Translations under genes and position numbers: made by a program | Part shown: positions 1 through 10,360 of the stretch, in pieces | Layout: each line of letters starts with the position of its first letter | Position numbering within the stretch: the first letter of the stretch is position 1 | Origin: Osmia lignaria lignaria | Taxonomy: Eukaryota; Arthropoda; Insecta; Hymenoptera; Megachilidae | Length of the DNA: 64,000 bases | NCBI RefSeq assembly: GCF_051020975.1 | Contig: NW_027478160.1 | Coordinates: 15,088,001-15,152,000, forward strand | Direction: 5' to 3' | The notes under the pieces: generated by a model | What the model was told of the DNA's origin: nothing | Database searches by the model: none | What the model saw: the letters and a program-made list of their open reading frames with translations, nothing else

Positions 1-72
1 ACCTTTTTTGTAGAGAATTATGCTTCCTACAATTTATGTTCTATGATATTTTTTGATCAGAAGCGTAGTTTT

Positions 73-305
73 CGAGATATATCGAGATATTTAAAAGTTC
101 CGAAGCCGCACCAACATAATAGAGATACAGAAACACCGTGGCCTGTTTCGTTGAGATAACTCTGCACTAGTGCGAGCCGCAAATGCCACTTCCAGCTTAG
201 CTGTGCAGAAGAAGAACAACAAGAAGAAGAAATATCTCGAAATATGTCCGTCAGGCCCCTTCCCTTGAGATAAATATGCAAATATCTCGGAAACGAAGCG
301 AGCTA
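73..305. repeat. Opposed CGAGATAT / ATATCTCG 8-mers and a short hairpin in the monomer
   Basis: In the first full unit CGAGATAT occurs at 73-80 and 83-90, and its reverse complement ATATCTCG at 232-239 and 282-289. A-type units therefore hold four copies as two opposed pairs; B-type units hold three because the second is CAAGATAT. The last copy also starts a short imperfect stem: TATCTCG at 283-289 and CGAGCTA at 299-305 pair at 6 of 7 positions around a 9-base loop. Whether a protein binds these motifs cannot be told from sequence. Confidence 0.8.
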
Positions 306-2632
306 TGGCAAAATGTTGAGAGACCTTTTTTGTAGAGAATTAAGTTTCCTACTTTTTATGTTCTATGATATTTTTTGATCAGATGCGTAGTTCTCGAGAT
401 ATATCAAGATATTTAAAAGTTCCGAAGCCGCACCAACATGATAGAGATACAGAAACACCGTGGCCCCTTTCTTTGAGATAACTCTGCACTATTGCGAGCT
501 GCAAATGCCACTTCCAGCTTAGCTGTGCAGAGGAAGAACAACAAGAAGAAGAAATATCTCGAAATATGTCCGTCAGGCCAGTTCCTTTGAACTGAATCTG
601 CAAATATCTCGGAAACGAAGCGAGCTATGGCAAAATGTTATGCGACGTTTTTTGTAGAGAATTATGTTCCCTACAATTTATGTTGTATGATATTTTTTGA
701 TCAGAAGCGTAGTTTTCGAGATATATCGAGATATTTAAAAGTTCCGAAGACGCACCAACATAATAGAGATACAGAAACACCGTGGCCCCTTTCTTTGAGA
801 TAACTGTGCACTAGTGCGAGCCGCAAATGCCACTTCCAGCTTAGCTGTGCAGAAGAAGAACAACAAGAAGAAGAAATATCTCGAAATATGTCCGTCAGGC
901 CCCTTCCCTTGAGATAAATCTGCAAATATCTCGGAAATGAAGAGAGCTATGGCCAAATGGTAAGAGACCTTTTTTGTAGCGAATTAAGTTTCCTACTTTT
1001 CATGTTCTATGATATTTTTTGATCAGATGCGTAGTTCTCGAGATATATCAAGATATTTAAAAGTTCCGAAGCCGCACCAACATAATAGAGATACAGAAAC
1101 ACCGTGGCCCCTTTCTTTGAGATAACTCTGCACTATTCCGAGCTGCAAATGCCACTTCCAGCTTAGCTGTGCAGAAGAAGAACAACAAGAAGAAGAAATA
1201 TCTCGAAATATGTCCGTCAGGCCCCTTCCCTTGAGATAAATCTGCAAATATCTCGGAAACGAAGAGAGCTATGGCAAAATGTTAAGAGACCTTTTTTGTA
1301 GAGAATTAAGTTTCCTACTTTTCATGTTCTACGATATTTTTTGATCAGATGCGTAGTTCTCGAGATATATCAAGATATTTAAAAGTTCCGAAGCCGCACC
1401 AACATAATAGAGATACAGAAACACCGTGGCCCCTTTCTTTGAGATAACTCTGCACTATTGCGAGCTGTAAATGCCACTTCCAGCTTAGCTGTGCAGAAGA
1501 AGAACAACAAGATGAAGAAATATCTCGAAATATGTCCGTCAGGCCCCTTCCCTTGAGATAAATCTGCAAATATCTCGGAAACGAAGAGAGCTATGGCAAA
1601 ATGTTAAGAGACCTTTTTTGTAGAGAATTAAGTTTCCTACTTTTCATGTTCTACGATATTTTTTGATCAGATGCGTAGTTCTCGAGATATATCAAGATAT
1701 TTAAAAGTTCCGAAGCCGCACCAACATAATAGAGATACAGAAACACCGTGGCCCCTTTCTTTGAGATAACTCTGCACTATTGCGAGCTGTAAATGCCACT
1801 TCCAGCTTAGCTGTGCAGAAGAAGAACAACAAGAAGAAGAAATATCTCGAAATATGTCCGTCAGGCCCCTTCCCTTGAGATATATCTGCAAATATCTCGG
1901 AAACGAAGCGAGCTATGGCAAAATGTTAAGAGACCTTTTTTGTAGAGAATTATGCTTCCTACAATTTATGTTCTATGATATTTTTTGATCAGAAGCGTAG
2001 TTTTCGAGATATATCGAGATATTTAAAAGTTCCGAAGCCGCACCAACATAATAGAGATACAGAAACACCGTGGCCCCTTTCGTTGAGATAACTCTGCACT
2101 AGTGCGAGCCGCAAATGCCACTTCCAGCTTAGTTGTGCAGAAGAAGAACAACAAGAAGAAGAAATATCTCGAAATATGTCCGTCAGGCCCCTTCCCTTGA
2201 GATAAATCTGCAAATATCTCGGAAACGAAGCGAGCTATGGCAAAATGTTAAGAGACCTTTTTTGTAGAGAATTAAGTTTCCTACTTTTTATGTTCTATGA
2301 TATTTTTTGATCAGATGCGTAGTTCTCGAGATATATCAAGATATTTAAAAGTTCCGAAGCCGCACCAACATAATAGAGATACAGAAACACCGTGGCCCCT
2401 TTCTTTGAGATAACTCTGCACTATTGCGAGCTGTAAATGCCACTTCCAGCTTAGCTGTGCAGAGGAAGAACAACAAGAAGAAGAAGTATCTCGAAATATG
2501 TCCGTCAGGCCCGTTCCTTTGAGCTGAATCTGCAGATATCTCGGAAACGAAGCGAGCTATGGCAAAATGTTAAGAGACGTTTTTTGTAGAGAATTATGTT
2601 TCCTACAATTTATGTTCTATGATATTTTTTGA

Positions 2633-2954
2633 TCAGAAGCGTAGTTTTCGAGATATATCGAGATATTTAAAAGTTCCGAAGCCGCACCAACATAATAGAG
2701 ATACAGAAACACCGTGGCCCCTTTCTTTGAGATAACTCTGCACTATTGCGAGCTGCAAATGCCACTTCCCGCTTAGCTGTGCAGAGGAAGAACAACAAGA
2801 AGAAGAAGTATCTCGAAATATGTCCGTCAGGCCCGTTCCTTTGAGCTGAATCTGCAAATATCTCGGAAACGAAGCGAGCTATGGCAAAATGGTAAGAGAC
2901 GTTTTTTGTAGAGAATTATGTTTCCTACAATTTATGTTCTATGATATTTTTTGA
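2633..2954. repeat. Reference monomer carrying the Q1 right block
   Basis: The right block differs from the Y form at several linked sites: AAGAAGTATCTCG replaces AAGAAATATCTCG, then GGCCCGTTCCTTTGAGCTGA replaces the Y block. It is followed by GAGACGTTTTTTG rather than GAGACCTTTTTTG. Q1 units occur in about 2.3-21.2 kb, in the pair at 30323 and 30645, and again from 60.9 kb. The C at about 2770 (CCCGCTTAG) is private to this unit. The co-segregation of these substitutions shows Q1 is a discrete variant rather than random noise. Confidence 0.9.
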
Positions 2955-3276
2955 TCAGAAGCGTAGTTTTCGAGATATATCGAGATATTTAAAAGTTCCG
3001 AAGCCGCACCAACATAATAGAGATACAGAAACACCGTGGCCCCTTTCTTTGAGATAACTCTGCACTAGTGCGAGCCGCAAATGCCACTTCCAGCTTAGCT
3101 GTGCAGAAGAAGAACAACAAGAAGAAGAAATATCTCGAAATATGTCCGTCAGGCCCCTTCCCTTGAGATAAATCTGCAAATATCTCGGAAACGAAGCGAG
3201 CTATGGCAAAATGTTAAGAGACCTTTTTTGTAGAGAATTATGTTTCCTACTTTTTATGTTCTATGATATTTTTTGA
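2955..3276. repeat. Reference monomer, type A left block with Y right block
   Basis: This unit shows the A/Y form without unusual changes. The left block reads AAGCGTAGTTTTCGAGATAT followed by ATCGAGATATT, so both CGAGATAT copies are intact and there is no CTCGAG. The middle block reads ACTAGTGCGAGCCGC and contains the perfect 10-bp palindrome GCACTAGTGC at 3062-3071. The right block reads CCCCTTCCCTTGAGATAAAT (Y form). The spacer entering A units is usually ATTATGTTTCCTACAATTT. The A/B and Y/Q labels are mine, made for this window. Confidence 0.95.
3038..3178. repeat. Internal direct duplication inside the monomer, 114 bp apart
   Basis: Bases 3038-3064 and 3152-3178 are 27-bp blocks that match at 24 of 27 positions. 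Both begin GGCCCCTT, contain TTGAGATAA and end TCTGCA. They differ at two C/T positions and one C/A position. Weaker similarity continues upstream through the ACCGT/TCCGT stretch. The same pair sits in nearly every unit at the same spacing. The spacing is a multiple of three, so both copies fall in the same frame of the minus-strand translation and give two YLK-x-RG peptides. This suggests the 322-bp unit grew from a shorter module. Confidence 0.85.
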
Positions 3277-3598
3277 TCAGATGCGTAGTTCTCGAGATAT
3301 ATCAAGATATTTAAAAGTCCCGAAGCCGCACCAACATAATAGAGATACAGAAACACCGTGGCCCCTTTCTTTGAGATAACTCTGCACTATTGCGAGCTGC
3401 AAATGCCACTTCCAGCTTAGCTGTGCAGAAGAAGAACAACAAGAAGAAGAAATATCTCGAAATATGTCCGTCAGGCCCCTTCCCTTGAGATATATCTGCA
3501 AATATCTCGGAAACGAAGCGAGCTATGGCAAAATGTTAAGAGACCTTTCTTGTAGAGAATTATGTTTCCTACAATTTAGGTTCTATGATATTTTTTGA
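3277..3598. repeat. Reference monomer, type B left block with Y right block
   Basis: The B left block reads ATGCGTAGTTCTCGAGATAT followed by ATCAAGATATT. It gains a CTCGAG palindrome, and the second CGAGATAT copy is changed to CAAGATAT. The middle block reads ACTATTGCGAGCTGC, which breaks the GCACTAGTGC palindrome of the A/Y form. Most B units elsewhere are entered through the spacer ATTAAGTTTCCTACTTTTT, although this unit has ATTATG with CTACTTTTT, an example of block reassortment. B units make up roughly half of the array and are the majority in 25-38 kb. Confidence 0.93.
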
Positions 3599-5852
3599 TC
3601 AGAAGCGTAGTTTTCGAGATATATCGAGATATTTAAAAGTTCCGAAGCCGCACCAACATAATAGAGATACAGAAACACCGTGGCCCCTTTCTTTGAGATA
3701 ACTGTGCACCAGTGCGAGCCGCAAATGCCACTTCCAGCTTAGCTGTGCAGAAGAAGAACAACAAGAAAAAGAAATATCTCGAAATATGTCCGTCAGGCCC
3801 CTTCCCTTGAGATATATCTGCAAATATCTCGGAAACGAAGCGAGCTATGACAAAATGTTGAGAGACCGTTTTTGTAGAGAATTATGTTTCCTACTTTTTA
3901 TGTTCTATGATATTTTTTGACCAGACGCGTAGTTCTCGAGATATATCAAGATATTTAAAAGTTCCGAAGCCGCACCAACATAATAGAGATACAGAAACAC
4001 CGTGGCCCCTTTCTTTGAGATAACCCTGCACTATTGCGAGCTGCAAATGCCACTTCCAGCTTAGCTGTGCAGAAGAAGAACAACAAGAAGAAGAAATATC
4101 TCGAAATATGTCCGTCAGGCCCCTTCCCTTGAGATAAATCTGCAAATATCTCGGAAACGAAGAGAGCTATGGCAAAATGTTAAGAGACCTTTTTTGTAGA
4201 GAATTAAGTTTCCTACTTTTCATGTTCTATGATATTTTTTGATCAGATGCGTAGTTCTCGAGATATATCAAGATATTTAAAAGTTCCGAAGCCGCACCAA
4301 CATAATAGAGATACAGAAACACCGTGGCCCCTTTCTTTGAGATAACTCTGCACTATTGCGAGCTGTAAATGCCACTTCCAGCTTAGCTGTGCAGAAGAAG
4401 AACAACAAGAAGAAGAAATATCTCGAAATATGTCCGTCAGGCCCCTTCCCTTGAGATAAATATGCAAATATCTCGGAAACGAAGCGAGCTATGGCAAAAT
4501 GTTAAGAAACCTTTTTTGTAGAGAATTAAGTTTCCTACTTTTTATGTTCTATGATATTTTTTGATCAGATGCGTAGTTCTCGAGATATATCAAGATATTT
4601 AAAAGTTCCGAAGCCGCACCATCATAATAGAGATACAGAAACACCGTGGCCCCTTTCTTTGAGATAACTCTGCACTATTGCGAGCTGCAAATGCCACTTC
4701 CAGCTTAGGTGTGCAGAGGAAGAACAACAAGAAGAAGAAATATCTCGAAATATGTCCGTCAGGCCCCTTCCCTTGAGATAAATCTGCAAATATCTCGGAA
4801 ACGAAGCGAGCTATGGCAAAATGTTGAGAGACCTTTTTTGTAGAGAATTATGTTTCCTACTTTTTATGTTCTATGATATTTTTTGATCAGACGCGTAGTT
4901 CTCGAGATATATCAAGATATTTAAAAGTTCCGAAGCCGCACCAACATAATAGAGATACAGAAACACCGTGGCCCCTTTCTTTGAGATATCTCTGCACTAT
5001 TGCGAGCCGTAAATGCCACTTCCAGCTTAGCTGTGCAGAAGAAGAACAACAAGAAGAAGAAATATCTCGAAATATGTCCGTCAGGCCCCTTCCCTTGAGA
5101 TATATCTGCAAATATCTCGGAAACGAAGCGAGCTATGGCAAAATGTTAACAGACCTTTTTTGTAGAGAATTATGTTTTCTACAATTTATGTTCTATGATA
5201 TTTTTTGATCAGAAGCGTAGTTTTCGAGATATATCGAGATATTTAAAAGTTCCGAAGCCGCACCAACATAATAGAGATACAGAAACACCGTGGCCCCTTT
5301 CTTTGAGATAACTCTGCACTAGTGCGAGCCGCAAATGCCACTTCCAGCTTAGCTGTGCAGAAGAAGAACAACAAGAAGAAGAAATATCTCGAAATATGTC
5401 CGTCAGGCCCCTTCCCTTGAGATATATCTGCAAATATCTCGGAAACGAAGCGAGCTATGGCAAAATGTTAACAGACCTTTTTTGTAGAGAATTATGTTTT
5501 CTACAATTTATGTTGTATGATATTTTTTGATCAGAAGCGTAGTTTTCGAGATATATCGAGATATTTAAAAGTTCCGAAGCCGCACCAACATAATAGAGAT
5601 ACAGAAACACCGTGGCCCCTTTCTTTGAGATAACTCTGCACTATTGCGAGCTGTAAATGCCACTTCCAGCTTAGCTGTGCAGAAGAAGAACAACAAGAAG
5701 AAGAAATATCTCGAAATATGTCCGTCAGGCCCCTTCCCTTGAGATAATTCTGCAAATATCTCGGAAACGAAGCGAGCTATGGCAAAATGTTAAGAGACCT
5801 TTTTTGTAGAGAATTATGTTTCCTACAATTTATGTTCTATGATATTTTTTGA

Positions 5853-8800
5853 TCAGAAGCGTAGTTTTCGAGATATATCGAGATATTTAAAAGTTCCGAA
5901 GCCGCACCAACATAATACAGATACAGAAACACCGTGGCCCCTTTCTTTGAGATAACTCTGCACTAGTGCGAGCTGCAAATGCCACTTCCAGCTTAGCTGT
6001 GCAGAAGAAGAACAACAAGAAGAAGAAGTATCTCGAAATATGTCCGTCAGGCCCGTTCCTTTGAGCTGAATCTGCAAATATCTCGGAAACGAAGCGAGCT
6101 ATGGCAAAATGTTAAGAGACGTTTTTTGTAGAGAATTATGTTTCCTACAATTTATGTTCTATGATATTTTTTGATCAGAAGCGTAGTTTTCGAGATATAT
6201 CGAGATATTTAAAAGTTCCGAAGCCGCACCAACATAATAGAGATACAGAAACACCGTGGCCCCTTTCTTTGAGATAACTCTGCACTAGTGCGAGCCGCAA
6301 ATGCCACTTCCAGCTTAGCTGTGCAGAAGAAGAACAACAAGAAGAAGAAATATCTCGAAATATGTCCAACAGGCCCCTTCCCTTGAGATAAATCTGCAAA
6401 TATCTCGGAAACGAAGCGAGCTATGGCGAAATGTTAAGAGACCTTTTTTGTAGAGAATTAAGTTTCCTACTTTTTACCTTCTATGATATTTTTTGATCAG
6501 ATGCGTAGTTCTCGAGATATATCAAGATATTTAAAAGTTCCGAAGCCGCACCAACATAATAGAGATACAGAAACACCGTGGCCCCTCTCTTTGAGATAAC
6601 TCTGCACTATTGCGAGCTGCAAATGCCACTTCCAGCTTAGCTGTGCAGAAGAAGAACAACAAGAAGAAGAAATATCTCGAAATATGTCCGTCAGGCCAGT
6701 TCCTTTGAGCTGAATCTGCAAATATCTCGGAAACGAAGCGAGCTATGGCAAAATGTTAAGAGACCTTTTTTGTAGAGAATTAAGTTTCCTACTTTTTATG
6801 TTCTATGATATTTTTTGATCAGAAGCGTAGTTTTCGAGATATATCGAGATATTTAAAAGTTCCGAAGACGCACCAACATAATAGAGATACAGAAACACCG
6901 TGGCCCCCTTCTTTGAGATAACTGTGCACTAGTGCGAGCCGCAAATGCCACTTCCAGCTTAGCTGTGCAGAAGAAGAACAACAAGAAGAAGAAATATCTC
7001 GAAATATGTCCGTCAGGCCAGTTCCTTTGAGCTGAATCTGCTAATATCTCGGAAACGAAGCGAGCTATGGCAAAATGTTAAGAGACGTTTTTTGTAGAGA
7101 ATTATGTTTCCTACAATTTATGTTCTATGATATTTTACGATCAGAAGCGTAGTTTTCGAGATATATCGAGATATTTAAAAGTTCCGAAGACGCACCAACA
7201 TAATAGAGATACAGAAACACCGTGGCCCCTTTCTTTGAGATAACTCTGCACTATTGCGAGCTGTAAATGCCACTTCCAGCTTAGCTGTGCAGAAGAAGAA
7301 CAACAAGAAGAAGAAATATCTCGAAATATGTCCGTCAGGCCCCTTCCCTTGAGATATATCTGCAAATATCTCGGAAACGAAGCGAGCTATGGCAAAATGT
7401 TAGGAGACCTTTTTTGTAGAGAATTATGCTTCCTACAATTTATGTTCTATCATATTTTTTGATCAGAAGCGTAGTTTTCGAGATATATCGAGATATTTAA
7501 AAGTTCCGAAGCCGCACCAACATAATAGAGATACAGAAACACCGTGGCCCCTTTCGTTGAGACAACTCTGCACTAGTGCGAGCTGCAAATGCCACTTCCA
7601 GCTTAGCTGTGCAGAAGAAGAACAACAAGAAGAAGAAGTATCTCGAAATATGTCCGTCAGGCCCGTTCCTTTGAGCTGAATCTGCAAATATCTCGGAAAC
7701 GAAGCGAGCTATGGCAAAATGTTAAGAGACGTTTTTTGTAGAGAATTATGTTTCCTACAATTTATGTTCTATGATATTTTTTGATCAGAAGCGTAGTTTT
7801 CGAGATATATCGAGATATTTAAAAGTTCCGAAGCCGCACCAACATAATAGAGATACAGAAACACCGTGGCCCCTTTCTTTGAGATAACTCTGCACTATTG
7901 CGAGCTGTAAATGCCACTTCCAGCTTAGCTGTGCAGAAGAAGAACAACAAGAAGAAGAAATATCTCGAAATATGTCCGTCAGGCCCCTTCCCTTGAGATA
8001 TATCTGCAAATATCTCGGAAACGAAGCGAGCTATGGCAAAATGTTAATAGACCTTTATTGTAGAGAATTATGTTTCCTACAATTTATGTTCTATGATATT
8101 TTTTGATCAGAAGCGTAGTTTTCGAGATATATCGAGATATTTAAAAGTTCCGAAGCCGCACCAACATAATACAGATACAGAAACACCGTGGCCCCTTTCT
8201 TTGAGATAACTCTGCACTAGTGCGAGCTGCAAATGCCACTTCCAGCTTAGCTGTGCAGAAGAAGAACAACAAGAAGAAGAAGTATCTCGAAATATGTCCG
8301 TCAGGCCCGTTCCTTTGAGCTGAATCTGCAAATATCTCGGAAACGAAGCGAGCTATGGCAAAATGTTAAGAGACGTTTTTTGTAGAGAATTATGTTTCCT
8401 ACAATTTATGTTCTATGATATTTTTTGATCAGAAGCGTAGTTTTCGAGATATATCGAGATATTTAAAAGTTCCGAAGCCGCACCAACATAATAGAGATAC
8501 AGAAACACCGTGGCCCCTTTCTTTGAGATAACTCTGCACTAGTGCGAGCCGCAAATGCCACTTCCAGCTTAGCTGTGCAGAAGAAGAACAACAAGAAGAA
8601 GAAATATCTCGAAATATGTCCAACAGGCCCCTTCCCTTGAGATAAATCTGCAAATATCTCGGAAACGAAGCGAGCTATGGCGAAATGTTAAGAGACCTTT
8701 TTTGTAGAGAATTAAGTTTCCTACTTTTTACCTTCTATGATATTTTTTGATCAGATGCGTAGTTCTCGAGATATATCAAGATATTTAAAAGTTCCGAAGC

Positions 8801-10360
8801 CGCACCAACATAATAGAGATACAGAAACACCGTGGCCCCTCTCTTTGAGATAACTCTGCACTATTGCGAGCTGCAAATGCCACTTCCAGCTTAGCTGTGC
8901 AGAAGAAGAACAACAAGAAGAAGAAATATCTCGAAATATGTCCGTCAGGCCAGTTCCTTTGAGCTGAATCTGCAAATATCTCGGAAACGAAGCGAGCTAT
9001 GGCAAAATGTTAAGAGACCTTTTTTGTAGAGAATTAAGTTTCCTACTTTTTATGTTCTATGATATTTTTTGATCAGAAGCGTAGTTTTCGAGATATATCG
9101 AGATATTTAAAAGTTCCGAAGACGCACCAACATAATAGAGATACAGAAACACCGTGGCCCCCTTCTTTGAGATAACTGTGCACTAGTGCGAGCCGCAAAT
9201 GCCACTTCCAGCTTAGCTGTGCAGAAGAAGAACAACAAGAAGAAGAAATATCTCGAAATATGTCCGTCAGGCCAGTTCCTTTGAGCTGAATCTGCTAATA
9301 TCTCGGAAACGAAGCGAGCTATGGCAAAATGTTAAGAGACGTTTTTTGTAGAGAATTATGTTTCCTACAATTTATGTTCTATGATATTTTACGATCAGAA
9401 GCGTAGTTTTCGAGATATATCGAGATATTTAAAAGTTCCGAAGACGCACCAACATAATAGAGATACAGAAACACCGTGGCCCCTTTCTTTGAGATAACTC
9501 TGCACTATTGCGAGCTGTAAATGCCACTTCCAGCTTAGCTGTGCAGAAGAAGAACAACAAGAAGAAGAAATATCTCGAAATATGTCCGTCAGGCCCCTTC
9601 CCTTGAGATATATCTGCAAATATCTCGGAAACGAAGCGAGCTATGGCAAAATGTTAGGAGACCTTTTTTGTAGAGAATTATGCTTCCTACAATTTATGTT
9701 CTATCATATTTTTTGATCAGAAGCGTAGTTTTCGAGATATATCGAGATATTTAAAAGTTCCGAAGCCGCACCAACATAATAGAGATACAGAAACACCGTG
9801 GCCCCTTTCGTTGAGACAACTCTGCACTAGTGCGAGCTGCAAATGCCACTTCCAGCTTAGCTGTGCAGAAGAAGAACAACAAGAAGAAGAAGTATCTCGA
9901 AATATGTCCGTCAGGCCCGTTCCTTTGAGCTGAATCTGCAAATATCTCGGAAACGAAGCGAGCTATGGCAAAATGTTAAGAGACGTTTTTTGTAGAGAAT
10001 TATGTTTCCTACAATTTATGTTCTATGATATTTTTTGATCAGAAGCGTAGTTTTCGAGATATATCGAGATATTTAAAAGTTCCGAAGCCGCACCAACATA
10101 ATAGAGATACAGAAACACCGTGGCCCCTTTCTTTGAGATAACTCTGCACTATTGCGAGCTGTAAATGCCACTTCCAGCTTAGCTGTGCAGAAGAAGAACA
10201 ACAAGAAGAAGAAATATCTCGAAATATGTCCGTCAGGCCCCTTCCCTTGAGATATATCTGCAAATATCTCGGAAACGAAGCGAGCTATGGCAAAATGTTA
10301 ATAGACCTTTATTGTAGAGAATTATGTTTTCTACAATTTATGTTCTATGATATTTTTTGA
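5853..10360. repeat. Tandem higher-order repeat: 7-mer (2254 bp) x 2
   Basis: Units 5853-8106 recur in order at 8107-10360, an offset of 7 x 322. Private markers shared by both copies include ATACAGATACAG (units 5853/8107), GTCCAACAGG (6175/8429), TTTTTACCTTC (before 6497/8751), GCTAATATCTCGG (6819/9073), TATTTTACGATCAG (before 7141/9395), CTATCATATT (before 7463/9717) and TTAATAGACCTTTATTG (7785/10039). The first difference I noticed at the right end is 8076 C versus 10330 T. Near identity over 2.2 kb points to a recent block duplication. Confidence 0.93.
6497..6818. repeat. Reference monomer carrying the Q2 right block
   Basis: Q2 shares TTTGAGCTGAATCTG with Q1 but has GGCCAGTTCC in place of GGCCCGTTCC and keeps AAATATCTCG. 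It is the usual Q form in the 39.0-59.5 kb domain and is a minority form in the first 22 kb (units 379, 6497, 8751, 14547, 17123, 18733, 21631). This unit also carries GGCCCCTCTCTTTG in its middle part, a marker shared with units 8751, 14547, 17123 and 18733. Q1 and Q2 look like sister variants differing at two or three linked sites. Confidence 0.9.

Noticed and set aside
280..340. T6 tract after the short TATCTCG/CGAGCTA stem as an intrinsic terminator
   Set aside because: The stem is AT-rich, imperfect and about 20 bp before the T run, and nothing suggests a bacterial transcription unit.
57..378. CENP-B box-like sequence
   Set aside because: I compared the TTCG-containing stretches on both strands with NTTCGNNNNANNCGGGN. 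None has the required A and CGGG at the right spacing; the closest (TTTCGAGATATAT) fails at the CGGG positions.
57..378. Internal RNA polymerase III promoter or tRNA-derived origin
   Set aside because: AGTTCCGAAGCC is only loosely like a B box, and no matching A box or cloverleaf is visible upstream. I do not support a SINE or tRNA origin.
4873..5208. A 111-codon plus-strand frame starting ATGATATTTTTTGATCAG
   Set aside because: It exists only because GAGATAACTC became GAGATATCTC in this unit, removing the usual TAA. The same frame is stopped in most units and shows no protein features.
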